From contig JAHJCU010000004.1 in the NCBI GenBank assembly GCA_018812925.1, forward strand, positions 37,621 through 101,620: a stretch of DNA of 64,000 bases, given 5' to 3'. Below are positions 7,442 to 16,515 of this stretch, piece after piece. This stretch comes from Candidatus Omnitrophota bacterium. GTDB taxonomy: Bacteria; CAIJMQ01. Position numbers and translations under genes: made by a program. The stretch's first letter is position 1; each line of letters starts with the position of its first letter. The notes under the pieces were generated by a model. The model saw nothing but the letters and a program-made list of their open reading frames with translations. It was not told where the DNA came from and ran no database searches.

Positions 7442-9445
7442 TTATTTTTTTGTTTCACTTTCCTCGATAATTTTCTTCGCTATATGAGCAGGTGTTTCCT
7501 CATAACAGGAAAATTTCGTTTGGAAAGTCCCTCTTCCTTTTGTAATAGATTTAAGCGTAGATGAGTATCTGTGCATTTCTCCAGAAGGAATTAGCGCTTT
7601 TATTATTCTCGCATGTTCTTTAACTTCAATAGTAAGGATTCTTCCCCTTCTTGCATTGATATCGCCTGTAACATCTCCGACATATTCTTCGGGCAAAGTT
7701 ATTTCTGCTTCCATTATCGGTTCTAGAATAGTCGGCTTTGCCTTTTTGACCGCATCTCTGAAGGCCATTGAACCGGCAATCTGAAACGCTATATCCGAAG
7801 AATCAACAGGATGAAAACTGCCGTCGTACACGCTAACCCTTATATCAGTAACAAGATAACTTGTGGTAACACCTTGTACCAAAGCTTCTTTTACCCCTTT
7901 TTCCACTGAAGGTATAAACTTTGAAGGAATTCTTCCTCCTACTATTTTATTAGCAAATTCAAACCCCTTACCTCTTGGTAAATGTTCAACTTCCAACCAT
8001 ACATCCGCATATTGTCCATGTCCGCCGGTTTGTCTTTTGTATTTACCTTGAACTTTAGCGGAGCCCTTAATCGTTTCTCTGTAGGATATTCTTGGTTCTT
8101 TGAAGTCAACATGCACTCCGAATTTATGTTCCAATCTTTTAGCAACCGTTCCCAAATGAAGCTCGCCCATTCCCGAAAGCACAATTTCACTAAATTCTTT
8201 ACTTAAACTAACTTGAAGGGTTGAATCCTCTTTGCATAATTTATCCAAAGCAAAACTAAGCTTTTCCTCGTCTTTTATTTCTTTAGGAACAACAGATACG
8301 GAAGTATTGGGGTGAGGAAATTCTAGTAATTTCAAAGAAACACTATCTTTAACACTGGATAATGTATCTGAAATTTTTACGGATTTTAGCTTAGCTATTC
8401 CTACAATCTCGCCTACTCCTACACTCTCTACTTCATCTTTTGTATGTCCTTTAATAATCTGAAATTTCTGTCCAAATTTTTCTTCTGTGCTCTGCGACAC
8501 ATTATAAACCAATGAACCTGCAGCAAAATTGCCCGAGAACACTCTAAAGAGCACAACATCTCCCAAATGCGGTTCAGAAACTACTTTAAAAACCTGGGCA
8601 AGTGATTCTTTTTTATCGATAATATTTATATCTTTACCGTCTTTATCCAAAACTTTCCTTTCAGTGGGATTGGGGAAAAACTCAATTAAAAATTTAGCCA
8701 ATAAATCAATTCCTATATCCAAATAGTTGGAACCACACATGATCGGGGATATATTCCCCTGTTTTATACCTATTCTTAATCCCTTTTTTATTTCGTCAGA
8801 AGTCAGTTTACCGTTTTCTAAATACTTTTCCACCAAAATGTCATCTGTTTCGGCTACATTTTCCATTAATTTTTCTCTAAAACCTGAAAATTCCCCGGGA
8901 ATACTTTCAGATTCTTCTATTAAGTCAATAACCGCTTTAAAGGTTTTCCCCTCTATTTGAGGCGCTTGAACAGGAACAAATTGCGCTCCTAGTTTTAATT
9001 GAATTTCATTTAATATTTTATTAAAATCTGCCTCTTCTCTATCCATTTTGTTAATAAAAATCAATCTCGGCAAGTTTTTTTCTCGAACCATATTCCATAT
9101 CTGCTCTGTTTGAACTTCAATGCTTCCGGTAGCATCTATGACAAAAACCGCGCCGTCAACGGCATCTAATGCGCTAATTACTTCGCCTACAAAATCGGGA
9201 TATCCCGGGGTATCTATAAAATTAAAATTGTATTTTCCATAAGGACAATTAAATAATTTAATCGTATGTGTAAAATTTCTCTCTTTTTCTTCCTGTGTAA
9301 AGTCGGAATTCAAATGAGCTTCTTCTTTTCTGGGAATTTCGGGAATTACATTGGCTTTGACAAGCAAATTTGCGACTAGAGAACTTTTGCCGGTATTGCT
9401 CTGCGAAACAAAAACAACATTTCTTATGTTTTCTACAGATACCAT
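7442..9445 (-). CDS. EF-G-like translational GTPase (FusA paralogue)
   Basis: This 667-aa protein has the complete EF-G domain order: a G domain with DTPGYPDFVGEV and the NKMD motif near residue 131, then domains II-V ending in SYEETPAH-like sequence. The P-loop reads SQSNTGKSS (residues 14-22) instead of the AHVDAGKTT form of canonical EF-G. Together with the shorter length this places it in the EF-G-like / EF-G II group, whose members assist translocation or ribosome recycling or have unassigned roles. An excellent GGAGGT lies seven bases before the ATG. A canonical fusA is expected elsewhere in the genome. The yebC gene follows directly. Confidence 0.88.
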   Translation of the reverse strand: MVSVENIRNVVFVSQSNTGKSSLVANLLVKANVIPEIPRKEEAHLNSDFTQEEKERNFTHTIKLFNCPYGKYNFNFIDTPGYPDFVGEVISALDAVDGAVFVIDATGSIEVQTEQIWNMVREKNLPRLIFINKMDREEADFNKILNEIQLKLGAQFVPVQAPQIEGKTFKAVIDLIEESESIPGEFSGFREKLMENVAETDDILVEKYLENGKLTSDEIKKGLRIGIKQGNISPIMCGSNYLDIGIDLLAKFLIEFFPNPTERKVLDKDGKDINIIDKKESLAQVFKVVSEPHLGDVVLFRVFSGNFAAGSLVYNVSQSTEEKFGQKFQIIKGHTKDEVESVGVGEIVGIAKLKSVKISDTLSSVKDSVSLKLLEFPHPNTSVSVVPKEIKDEEKLSFALDKLCKEDSTLQVSLSKEFSEIVLSGMGELHLGTVAKRLEHKFGVHVDFKEPRISYRETIKGSAKVQGKYKRQTGGHGQYADVWLEVEHLPRGKGFEFANKIVGGRIPSKFIPSVEKGVKEALVQGVTTSYLVTDIRVSVYDGSFHPVDSSDIAFQIAGSMAFRDAVKKAKPTILEPIMEAEITLPEEYVGDVTGDINARRGRILTIEVKEHARIIKALIPSGEMHRYSSTLKSITKGRGTFQTKFSCYEETPAHIAKKIIEESETKK

Positions 9446-9484
9446 GTATAACCTCCTTCCAATGCTTGATTTTTAGACCGTAAA

Positions 9485-9611
9485 CCCCGTTAGAGATAGC
9501 TTCAACGATACGCCGGAGCGTAATTATGCGAAGCCGTTTTTATCTTATCTTTAACTTTTAAAGCTTTGGTTGAAGCTAATTCTTCTGTTAAAGCGGAATC
9601 TCTAAACGGGG
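9485..9611. repeat. CCCCGTTAGA-type palindromic element, copy E2
   Basis: The left end CCCCGTTAGAGAT is matched by the inverted right end ATCTCTAAACGGGG. The element lies in the divergent gap between the EF-G-like gene and hflX. Its interior includes ATGCGAAG, also seen in copies E3 and E4. Confidence 0.85.
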
Positions 9612-9643
9612 TAAATATAACATATTGAAGGGCATAGAGTAAA

Positions 9644-9795
9644 CCCCGTTAAAGATAACTCCAACGCCCGCCTAATGCGAAGCGGGCGAGTATCGTCAAA
9701 ACGTAATATTTATAAAGATATTTTTTATAGCAATTTTAAATCTTAAATCTTAATTTAAAGCTCTAATTTCTGTTGTAGTAAAATCTCTAACGGGG
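9644..9795. repeat. CCCCGTTAGA-type palindromic element, copy E3
   Basis: The left end CCCCGTTAAAGAT and the right end ATCTCTAACGGGG are inverted. The interior has a hairpin CGCCCGC/GCGGGCG (9665-9688) around CTAATGCGAA and a short heptad run TCTTAAW (9734-9760). With E2 it fills the 366-bp divergent gap 9446-9811, in which I see no gene. The promoter of hflX must lie in or after this element. Confidence 0.85.
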
Positions 9796-9811
9796 TAGAA
9801 TAGCAATTGAT

Positions 9812-11050
9812 ATGATAGAAAAAGAATTGGCTATCCTAGTATCGGACAAGAGATATTGCAATTACGACCCTCTAGAAGAATTGAGGCAACTTGCAAAAAC
9901 CGCAGGAGCAGAAACAATAGATTGCGCAAGATTTGACTTTTCCCATCCCACTGCAAATCTTTTTATAGGAAAAGGCCAAGTAGAAAAATTAAGAGAATTA
10001 TGCGATGAGAAAAATGCAAACCTTATAATATTTGACCATGAGTTAAGCCCCACCCAACAAAGAAATTTAGAGGAAATTACACAAGTAAAAGTGATAGATA
10101 GAACCCAACTGATATTGGATATATTTGCCCAACACGCCAATTCCAAGGAAGGAGAGTTGCAAGTAGAACTTGCTCAAATAAATTATTTGCTTACCCGCCT
10201 TACTGGTAAAGGCAAAGAACTTTCACAATTGGGAGGAGGCATTGGAACGCGCGGCTCCGGAGAAATGAAATTGGAATATGACAAAAGGAAAATCAGAAAA
10301 AACATCACTATTTTAAATAAAAGGTTGGAAAAGATTTCAATGCATCGCGAACTTAAAAGAGAAAAAAGAAAAGAAAATATGACCCCTTTGATTGTTTTAG
10401 TGGGGTATACAAATTCCGGCAAGACAACTCTTACAAACACTCTATCCTCTTCAGATTTTGCGCAAGGAGATAAGTTATTTTTAACCCTTGATTCGGTGAT
10501 GAGAAAAATTGATGTAGGAAATAATCAAAAAGCAATTATTGTTGATACTGTAGGCTTCATAAAAGGGCTTCCCCACCAGTTAATAGCATCATTTAAATCC
10601 ACATTGGAAGAGGTAAACTATGCGGATATTCTTGTTCATGTTATGGATTCATCAAGTATAGACATAGAAGGAAATTATAAAGTCGTAACTGATATATTGA
10701 AAGAACTTAACGCTTTGGACAAACCTATTGTGACTATTTTTAATAAAGAAGACAAGCTCAATGCGAATGATAAGAGAGAGCTTCAAAGAATTTTTCCAAA
10801 AGGAATTTTTATTTCTGCCGCTAACGGTGATAATATAGAGTCGTTAAAAAATAAATTATTTCAATTGCTTCAAGAAAAAAGGGAAATAGTTAAAATTTCA
10901 ATCCCTTTTGATAAAATGAATATCCTTCCAATGATTCATGAACAGGGCAAAATCATTACAAAAGAGTTTAAAAATAACGGGGTTAGGATTACTGCGGAAA
11001 TACCGCGCACCTTAAGCTGGAAATTAGACCCATACAAGACAAAAAAATGA
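9812..11050 (+). CDS. hflX: GTPase HflX
   Basis: HflX is a ribosome-associated GTPase that splits stalled ribosomes under stress. The 412-aa protein has the HflX N-terminal domain ([19 protein letters not shown]), the glycine-rich helical linker with [20 protein letters not shown] (about 141-162), and a GTPase domain with P-loop [11 protein letters not shown] (near residue 196), [10 protein letters not shown] and NKEDKL. The C-terminal extension is short, as in many bacterial HflX. The stop overlaps the start of the following epimerase gene by four bases (ATGA), so the two are translationally coupled. No good Shine-Dalgarno sequence was seen. Confidence 0.95.
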   Translation: MIEKELAILVSDKRYCNYDPLEELRQLAKTAGAETIDCARFDFSHPTANLFIGKGQVEKLRELCDEKNANLIIFDHELSPTQQRNLEEITQVKVIDRTQLILDIFAQHANSKEGELQVELAQINYLLTRLTGKGKELSQLGGGIGTRGSGEMKLEYDKRKIRKNITILNKRLEKISMHRELKREKRKENMTPLIVLVGYTNSGKTTLTNTLSSSDFAQGDKLFLTLDSVMRKIDVGNNQKAIIVDTVGFIKGLPHQLIASFKSTLEEVNYADILVHVMDSSSIDIEGNYKVVTDILKELNALDKPIVTIFNKEDKLNANDKRELQRIFPKGIFISAANGDNIESLKNKLFQLLQEKREIVKISIPFDKMNILPMIHEQGKIITKEFKNNGVRITAEIPRTLSWKLDPYKTKK

Positions 11051-12006
11051 GGATACTGATAACAGGAGGCGCCGGATTTATTGGTTCCCACTTATGCAAA
11101 AAACTTGCAACAAAAGGACATAAAATTATATGTATGGACAATCTCTTAACTGGAGAAAAAGAAAATATTAAGGAACTGCTATCTTTGCCGAATTTCCAAT
11201 TTATAGAACATGACGTAAGCGAATATATTGAAATTAAAGAAGGTTTGGATTATGTCCTGCATTTTGCTTCTCCTGCTTCGCCACTTGATTATCTTAAATT
11301 CCCCATACAAACCCTAAAGGTCGGGTCATTAGGGACACATAATGCTTTGGGTCTGGCAAAAACAAAGAGGGCAAAGTTCCTGTTGGCTTCCACTTCTGAA
11401 GTGTATGGAGACCCTGAAGTAAACCCTCAGCCGGAAGAATATTGGGGCAATGTGAACTGTATCAGTCCAAGAGGTGTTTATGACGAAGCAAAAAGATTTG
11501 GCGAAGCAATTACTATGGCTTATCATAGATATCATAAATTAGACACAAGAATAGCCAGAATTTTTAATACTTTTGGGCCGGGAATGAGATTAAACGATGG
11601 CAGAGCAGTTCCTGCTTTTATAGGTCAATCTTTGGCAGAAAAACCCCTAACTGTATTTGGAAGCGGACTTCAAACAAGGAGTTTCTGCTATATAAGCGAC
11701 CTTGTAGAAGGCATTCTAAAACTCATGAATTCCTCGATTAATGAGCCAATAAATATTGGAAATCCGCAGGAATTCAGTGTGCTGGAATTTGCAAAAAAAA
11801 TAATATATTTGACTAAAAGCAAAAGTGAAATAACCTTCCAACCACTCCCGGAAGACGACCCTAAAGTGAGAAGACCTGACATTTCGAAAGCAAAAAGTTT
11901 ACTTAATTGGCAGCCAAAAGTAGGTATTGATGAAGGGCTAAACAAAACAATAGAATATTTTAGGAATAAATTAGTTAAACTCTATAACTTAAAAGTCAAA
12001 ACGTAA
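11047..12006 (+). CDS. UDP-glucuronate decarboxylase (UDP-xylose synthase type SDR)
   Basis: This is an extended short-chain dehydrogenase of 319 aa. It has the NAD-binding motif GGAGFIGSH (residues 7-15), the active-site pair STSEVYGDP and YDEAKR, and the motifs [11 protein letters not shown] and [10 protein letters not shown] typical of UDP-glucuronate decarboxylases, which make UDP-xylose for surface polysaccharide. It is coupled to hflX by an ATGA overlap, an unusual partner. The final residues NLKVKT and the TAA stop are encoded by 7-bp repeat units (11986-12013), so the natural C-terminus has probably been rewritten by a repeat. A related dTDP-glucose dehydratase is a less likely alternative. 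Confidence 0.85.
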   Translation: MRILITGGAGFIGSHLCKKLATKGHKIICMDNLLTGEKENIKELLSLPNFQFIEHDVSEYIEIKEGLDYVLHFASPASPLDYLKFPIQTLKVGSLGTHNALGLAKTKRAKFLLASTSEVYGDPEVNPQPEEYWGNVNCISPRGVYDEAKRFGEAITMAYHRYHKLDTRIARIFNTFGPGMRLNDGRAVPAFIGQSLAEKPLTVFGSGLQTRSFCYISDLVEGILKLMNSSINEPINIGNPQEFSVLEFAKKIIYLTKSKSEITFQPLPEDDPKVRRPDISKAKSLLNWQPKVGIDEGLNKTIEYFRNKLVKLYNLKVKT

Positions 12007-12192
12007 AAGTAACCCCTAGAAATTGCTCCGCAATTTCAGGGACATAGTCCTCGGAATCTTTCCAAGATTCCAGAGGGAAACCACAATCAAAAATTCAAAA
12101 TTAACTGTTTTTATTATTTAGATTTTATCTTTTGACTTGTCTGCTCCGACGTTACGTCGGAGTAAATTTTACCTTTTTACTTTTGACTTTCC
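11986..12192. repeat. Nested heptad repeats between convergent genes (H16)
   Basis: Units of the type AAGTMAA (11986-12013) run through the UXS stop codon. Inverse units of the type TTTTGAC and TTTTTAC lie at 12123-12143 and 12167-12192, and the last of these encode the C-terminus and stop of the opposing sialidase-like gene. The arrays are interrupted by a triple-hairpin repeat (12013-12078) and by the small hairpin CTCCGACG/CGTCGGAG (12144-12162). The order suggests that one kind of repeat was inserted into another. Confidence 0.8.
12013..12078. repeat. Triple-hairpin repeat R2, copy a
   Basis: Three stem-loops follow one another: CCCTAGAAATTGC against GCAATTTCAGGG, then GGAC/GTCC, then CCTCGGAATCTT against AAGATTCCAGAGG. 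A second copy at 43655-43718 is nearly identical from ATTTCAGGGAC to the end. Neither copy codes for protein, and no T-run follows. Confidence 0.85.
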
Positions 12193-13235
12193 AAAATCTC
12201 TTTCTCGTCAAGAACTATATGCCTAATCTCTTTCTTGTCCACCGAATAGACAATATTGATTTTGCCCTTTAAGTCCTGAATTGCCGAAGGATACGCAAAA
12301 TCCACGTCATCCTCTTCTTCTAAAATCTTTTTTATAGGGAAACTTTTGCCATTATCTTCTGATAACGCGATGGTAAGATTGGTACGGCTCTTGGAATCAT
12401 CATTAAAAATCAGTATTATATTGCCCGATGCAAGTCGTAATAAATCAAATCCTGAGCCCGGATTAAACAAATCTTTTCTTTGCTCGGGTTTACTCCAAGT
12501 CTTCCCTTTATCTTTAGAAAAAGATTGCCAGAAATAACCGCCCCTTTCAGGACGCATTAACATAAGAAGTTCCCTGCCCATCACCTGAATGATAGCAGGT
12601 TGAAGATTTCCGGGCCTAGACTTAATAAGAGCAGAATTATAAATTATTTTCCCATCAATGAATTCACACACATAAGAATAATAACCACTAAATTCTTTAT
12701 ATAACGGCAAAAGGAATCCCTTATCATCTAAAATTACAGGTTTACCTCTTCCCAAATCTCCCATTTTATAAAAAGGAAAAATTCTTTTAGGAGAAATCCA
12801 CGAAAAATTAATGTCTCTTACATCATCAGTAAACGCATTTAACTTCGATTTAGTATAAAAAAGCCGAGCAGTGCTCCACCCTGTCCCCCAAAGATACGAA
12901 TAGAAACAATAAATCTCGTTATCTAATAAGAAAATCATAGGGTTGCCATCTGCTCTATTAGGCGTATCTATGAGTATTTGAGGTTCACTCCATCCGTTAC
13001 CATGCAGTTTTTTAAAACTCAAAACAATAGCAGTATCTCTGTTTTTCTCCTTGCTACCGGAACTCCATGCCACAAAAAGAGTTCCGTCAGAAAGTTCCAA
13101 CAGACTTACAGCATGATTAAAAACTCTATCAGCAGGCAAAGGCAGTGTTTCCCTTTCCATGCATATACCAACTGCTAATTGAAAAAGAAAAAAATTAAGC
13201 AAAAAAAATAGAAATATTCTATTTCTGGATATCAT
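12177..13235 (-). CDS. Secreted sialidase-like (BNR/Asp-box) protein
   Basis: I took the start at the ATG at 13235, which begins with a clear signal peptide (MISRNRIFLFFLLNFFLFQL). The frame stays open for 25 further codons upstream without signal character. The mature part (about 325 aa) has the layout of six-bladed sialidase-like beta-propellers: the Arg-containing start PLPADRVFNHAVSLLELSDG, an Asp-box SFSKDKGKTWSKP, and a second one, ALSEDNGKSF. Such proteins cleave sialic acid or act as other glycan hydrolases or binders. I cannot confirm the catalytic Tyr/Glu set. The C-terminal residues ESQK and the stop lie in a heptad repeat. Confidence 0.72.
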   Translation of the reverse strand: MISRNRIFLFFLLNFFLFQLAVGICMERETLPLPADRVFNHAVSLLELSDGTLFVAWSSGSKEKNRDTAIVLSFKKLHGNGWSEPQILIDTPNRADGNPMIFLLDNEIYCFYSYLWGTGWSTARLFYTKSKLNAFTDDVRDINFSWISPKRIFPFYKMGDLGRGKPVILDDKGFLLPLYKEFSGYYSYVCEFIDGKIIYNSALIKSRPGNLQPAIIQVMGRELLMLMRPERGGYFWQSFSKDKGKTWSKPEQRKDLFNPGSGFDLLRLASGNIILIFNDDSKSRTNLTIALSEDNGKSFPIKKILEEEDDVDFAYPSAIQDLKGKINIVYSVDKKEIRHIVLDEKEILESQK

Positions 13236-13364
13236 AATGTTAAAAAGTAAAGAACCCCTTGCTACCTCGCGTGGCATTTTTGTCCCATAAAAGATACTGT
13301 AGTTGCCCATTTATGGGCTTTTAAAAAGCTGATGAATCGGCAACTACAAAATACATCCCACTCT

Positions 13365-14741
13365 TCAATCAAACAAAGCAGACAAATCCACTTTAAATCC
13401 TTCAGCCATAAGCTGGGCAAAAACATTGAGAATCTGGCTTATATCAGTTGCGGTTTTGACATTTGAAGCAATCGCAACATAATCCCTCTCTCCAAGAATT
13501 CGTTTTACCAAATTTGTCAAAACATTGTCCGGTCCAATCTCTATAAATACCCTGGCGCCATCTTTGAACATATTTTCTATTTCTTCACTGAATCTGACAG
13601 GACTTACAAGATGCTCGCATAGAATAGAAAGTATCGATTCTTTATCATCAGGATATCGTGAAGCAGATAAATTGGAATAAACCAGCACTAGAGGAGACTT
13701 GTAGTCCAAAGTAGATAATTTTTTAAACAATAAATCCTTTGCAGAATCCATGTACGGCGAATGGAACGCACAACTTACATTTATTTTTTTAGACCTGATT
13801 CCATTTTCCTTGAGTTTTACGCTTGCTAAATCAAGCGATTCGTCACTACCAGAAAGAATTGTCTGGACAGGAGAATTTAAGTTAGCTATAAAAACATTAG
13901 GCATGTCTTTTATAACATCTTTTATATCCTCTACTCCTGCCCCAACCGCAAGCATTGTCCCTAAATCGCTTTTACTGGAACTTATTATTGCCGAGCCCCT
14001 GTATTCTAATAGTTCATAAAGCATTTCTTCTTCAAAAACACCACTCGCATAAAGAGCCACATATTCCCCCAAACTATGTCCCGCCAACATATCAGCAGTT
14101 ACGTCAAACAACTTCATGATTTTTAGCAAGCCCACTTCTATCACACCAAGCGCAGGCTGAGCGATATTAGTTTGCGTTAAAGCTTCCATTTGAGCTTTTA
14201 CTTCTTCGGGATTAGATGCGTGTGATGGAAATATATATTCGCTTAATAATTTAGGCAAACGGTTTTTAAGAACAATATCTGCCTTTGAAATACTTTCTTG
14301 TAATTGCGGAAAAATAGAGTTCAACTCCTTGAACATATGAGGTCTTTGAGACCCTTGCCCTGAAAAAAGAAAAGCAATTTTGCCGGCTTTTGCCAAAGGT
14401 TCAGAAGAGAAGTAGATTCCGTTGGAATCCCTCCCACTCAAAGCATGGCGGGCAGGAATAAATTTAGGATTTTCTTTAAGCAATACCTTTGCAGATATGA
14501 TTTTGGTTTTGAGTTCGTTTACCGATTCGGTTACGATAGAAAGCAGTAATTTCTTATTGGAATATTTGCAGTTTTTTAAATATATTGAATAAGCTAATTC
14601 AAACAGGTCTAAGCCATCACTTGCCGCGATAGAACCTTCTAAAATTTCGAGTTGTTTGAGAATACTTTCGACATTTTCGCCTCGCCAGAAAAACAAATGT
14701 TCTTTTATTTTTTTTGCCAAACAGTTTTGGGGAATTTTCAT
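13365..14741 (-). CDS. ACP S-malonyltransferase-like acyltransferase with N-terminal extension
   Basis: The acyltransferase domain (about residues 118-440) has LFSGQGSQ, the catalytic Ser in AGHSLGEY (near 220), the active-site His in AFHSPYM, and IEIGPDNVL near the end, as in FabD and polyketide-synthase AT domains. It would load malonyl groups onto ACP (acpP lies at 29.8 kb). The protein is 458 aa against about 310 for FabD. The first 115 residues are helical and resemble the leader region before AT domains of large synthases. Residues about 94-106 (ARHALSGRDSN) are encoded by a G+C-rich palindrome (14424-14463) that looks like an in-frame repeat insertion. Both FabD and a free-standing PKS-like AT are possible. 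Confidence 0.8.
   Translation of the reverse strand: MKIPQNCLAKKIKEHLFFWRGENVESILKQLEILEGSIAASDGLDLFELAYSIYLKNCKYSNKKLLLSIVTESVNELKTKIISAKVLLKENPKFIPARHALSGRDSNGIYFSSEPLAKAGKIAFLFSGQGSQRPHMFKELNSIFPQLQESISKADIVLKNRLPKLLSEYIFPSHASNPEEVKAQMEALTQTNIAQPALGVIEVGLLKIMKLFDVTADMLAGHSLGEYVALYASGVFEEEMLYELLEYRGSAIISSSKSDLGTMLAVGAGVEDIKDVIKDMPNVFIANLNSPVQTILSGSDESLDLASVKLKENGIRSKKINVSCAFHSPYMDSAKDLLFKKLSTLDYKSPLVLVYSNLSASRYPDDKESILSILCEHLVSPVRFSEEIENMFKDGARVFIEIGPDNVLTNLVKRILGERDYVAIASNVKTATDISQILNVFAQLMAEGFKVDLSALFD
14424..14463. repeat. Small G+C-rich palindrome inside a gene, copy P1
   Basis: On the minus strand an ATTCCTGCCCGCC block is followed after nine bases by GTGGGAGGGATTCC, an imperfect inverted repeat. 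Related blocks (GCGGGYAGGAATRA or GCAGGGAGGA) occur in rpoN, in the glycosyltransferase at 37.3 kb and before the asmA-family gene. It keeps the acyltransferase frame open. Confidence 0.6.
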
Positions 14742-14803
14742 ATAACTGCGGTAATTATATCATAAGTTATTTTTAGGAAGGGATATGCTATTTGACATTC
14801 TTC

Positions 14804-14867
14804 CCCCCTCTGATTTGTTACCACAAATCAAGCCGAGGGGGTTATCCGCCACTTCCGGTGGCGGATA
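14804..14867. repeat. Two adjacent hairpins downstream of the porin gene
   Basis: The first hairpin is CCCCCTC/GAGGGGG with an inner stem GATTTGT/ACAAATC (14804-14841). The second is TATCCGCCAC/GTGGCGGATA (14843-14867). No coding sequence of any likelihood lies in 14742-14931; a 60-codon open frame there is only palindromic repeat. Confidence 0.7.
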
Positions 14868-14902
14868 AAAAAAAGAATCCCGCCCTTGTAAACAAGGGCG
14901 GG
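14867..14902 (-). terminator. Rho-independent terminator of the porin gene
   Basis: A perfect 10-bp stem CCCGCCCTTG/CAAGGGCGGG with a TTTA loop (read on the minus strand) is followed by ATTC and eight T residues. It sits about 30 bases after the porin stop codon. Confidence 0.9.
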
Positions 14903-14931
14903 ATATATTCTTCGTTGTGTTGTATTGTCTA

Positions 14932-16392
14932 TTAGAATACAACTTTCACTGAACCTACTAACTCTTGAGCATTTTCAAAGCTGTAATCCCAAGGATCGCC
15001 GGCAACTTCATCTGCACCTTCTTCGAAGAATTTGCCAGGAATGAACAGAGCATACATAAGTCCGAATGTGACATCTTCGCTGTAATTGTAATTAAAAGTT
15101 ACGTCATATTCAGAACCTATATATTGATTCTGGTCATCTGCATCGCCAGTCCATGACCATAGAGGCTGAGCTGCACTTAAGCTGTAATAAGTAAGGTCAA
15201 GTGTTGTATTTTCAGTAGGATTGACTCCTGCTGAAAGCTTCCAAATACTGGCATTTGTCATTGAAGTATCACCAAGCATCTGCCAATATTGTGCCCCATA
15301 GATGACTTCGGCAATCTGACCATACGTTTCATCCTCAAACAGAGGATTGAACTGTTCGATTGCATCACTATCATCATTGTCACCGCTCATGAATATATAA
15401 CCCAAACCAAGATACGGAGCATAAACATTATCAAAGGTATATTCACCTTCGACATAGCCGCCCCATGCATCTAGGCGTTCGTTGTTACCGGTGGCAGCGG
15501 TCACTGGTTGCATACCAGGTTCAACTATTCCCCATTCTTTTACTATCTCACCCTTTAAAGCTAAGGTGCCGACATCAATCTGAGGAATCGTTCCTTCACC
15601 TCGGATACTTAAAGCCCATGTCTGGTTTTCGCCATCAGAAGCTACAACAATATTGGACCTATTATAGAACAATCCGAGATCCCACAAACCATACATTCCG
15701 CCGTCATAGTTCCAGTTAATTCCGTACAAATCCATATCGGAATCTACAGGTTGCACACCATTACTCCAAGGAGCAACGGGTGCAGCAGCTGCAACTGGAG
15801 CAACAGCAGCACCTTCGGTTATCTTGGCAACAAATAGGTCTATTTGATGAGGCTCATAGTCCCATACTGCCTTGATAGCTTCAAAGGATTTGCGGGTATC
15901 ATACTGATAAACAGTTGCAGAATCTACGGCACCAGGACGAACTCCATCACCAACTAAAAATCCTTCGCCATACATTAACTCTTGTCTACCAATTGTTAGA
16001 CTGAACGGATAACCATATATATCGTTTAATGTTATGTACGCAAGGTCTACTTCAACGTCATCTTGATTTACAACCATACCCCAATCCTGCACATAAATTA
16101 AACGGACATATGCTTCCACATTATCTGTCAAAGAAGCATCCACATATAAGCGGACAGTCTGTTCCAGATAATCGTGTACGGTATTGTCTGCTGCTCCGCC
16201 AAATCCATTGTTGTCATAGACGGTAACGTTGTTAAACTCTATTTCATTGACAATATCGTAAGCGCTTTGATAGATACCTTTAACTTCAATGTCTCCGCCT
16301 ACTTGTACGTTTTGTACTGCAGCTGTGGCACTAAAAGAAAAACTTAATACCAAAGCCAAAGCACACACTGCTGTTAGTAATCTATGTATCAT
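14932..16392 (-). CDS. Outer-membrane porin-like beta-barrel protein
   Basis: The chosen start at 16392 (486 aa) follows GGAAGGAGAG and opens a signal peptide MIHRLLTAVCALALVLSFSF ending ATA-AVQ. The mature protein is rich in alternating aromatic/polar strands (for example VRLYVDASLTDNVEAYVRLI), and the last residue is Phe in GSVKVVF, as expected for insertion by the BAM machinery. It contains the sequence IGRQELMYGEGFLVGDG, reminiscent of alginate-export-type barrels; the substrate is unknown. The gene is a single transcription unit with a strong promoter about 270 bases upstream, a structured leader and its own terminator, as for an abundant envelope protein. An upstream in-frame ATG at 16446 would break the signal peptide. 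Confidence 0.85.
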   Translation of the reverse strand: MIHRLLTAVCALALVLSFSFSATAAVQNVQVGGDIEVKGIYQSAYDIVNEIEFNNVTVYDNNGFGGAADNTVHDYLEQTVRLYVDASLTDNVEAYVRLIYVQDWGMVVNQDDVEVDLAYITLNDIYGYPFSLTIGRQELMYGEGFLVGDGVRPGAVDSATVYQYDTRKSFEAIKAVWDYEPHQIDLFVAKITEGAAVAPVAAAAPVAPWSNGVQPVDSDMDLYGINWNYDGGMYGLWDLGLFYNRSNIVVASDGENQTWALSIRGEGTIPQIDVGTLALKGEIVKEWGIVEPGMQPVTAATGNNERLDAWGGYVEGEYTFDNVYAPYLGLGYIFMSGDNDDSDAIEQFNPLFEDETYGQIAEVIYGAQYWQMLGDTSMTNASIWKLSAGVNPTENTTLDLTYYSLSAAQPLWSWTGDADDQNQYIGSEYDVTFNYNYSEDVTFGLMYALFIPGKFFEEGADEVAGDPWDYSFENAQELVGSVKVVF

Positions 16393-16436
16393 CTTTTTTT
16401 CTCTCCTTCCCTTCGTTACTAAAGAGAGTTTGAACT

Positions 16437-16505
16437 CTCTCGACATAACGTCGAGAATTGTTTCCCTTCTTCTGATCTATTTCTCCCTCTGACCTAATGT
16501 CAGAG
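16437..16505. repeat. Two CTCYGAC-type hairpins in the porin leader
   Basis: CTCGAC/GTCGAG around ATAAC (16439-16454) and CTCTGAC/GTCAGAG around CTAAT (16487-16505) have the same shape as CTCCGAC hairpins at 12144-12162 and 17784-17802. They lie in the transcribed leader between the leader ORF and the porin start. Confidence 0.6.
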
Positions 16506-16515
16506 AGCTTTCTAT

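Noticed and set aside
9446..9811. A small RNA gene or riboswitch in the gap before hflX
   Set aside because: The stretch is explained by two CCCCGTTAGA-type palindromes; I see no known RNA motif.
13236..13310. Longer start of the sialidase-like gene
   Set aside because: The extra 25 residues would precede and bury a clear signal peptide that starts at 13235.
14760..14942. A 60-codon open frame between the acyltransferase and porin genes on the minus strand
   Set aside because: It consists of the porin terminator and two hairpins, has no ribosome binding site and no protein-like composition.
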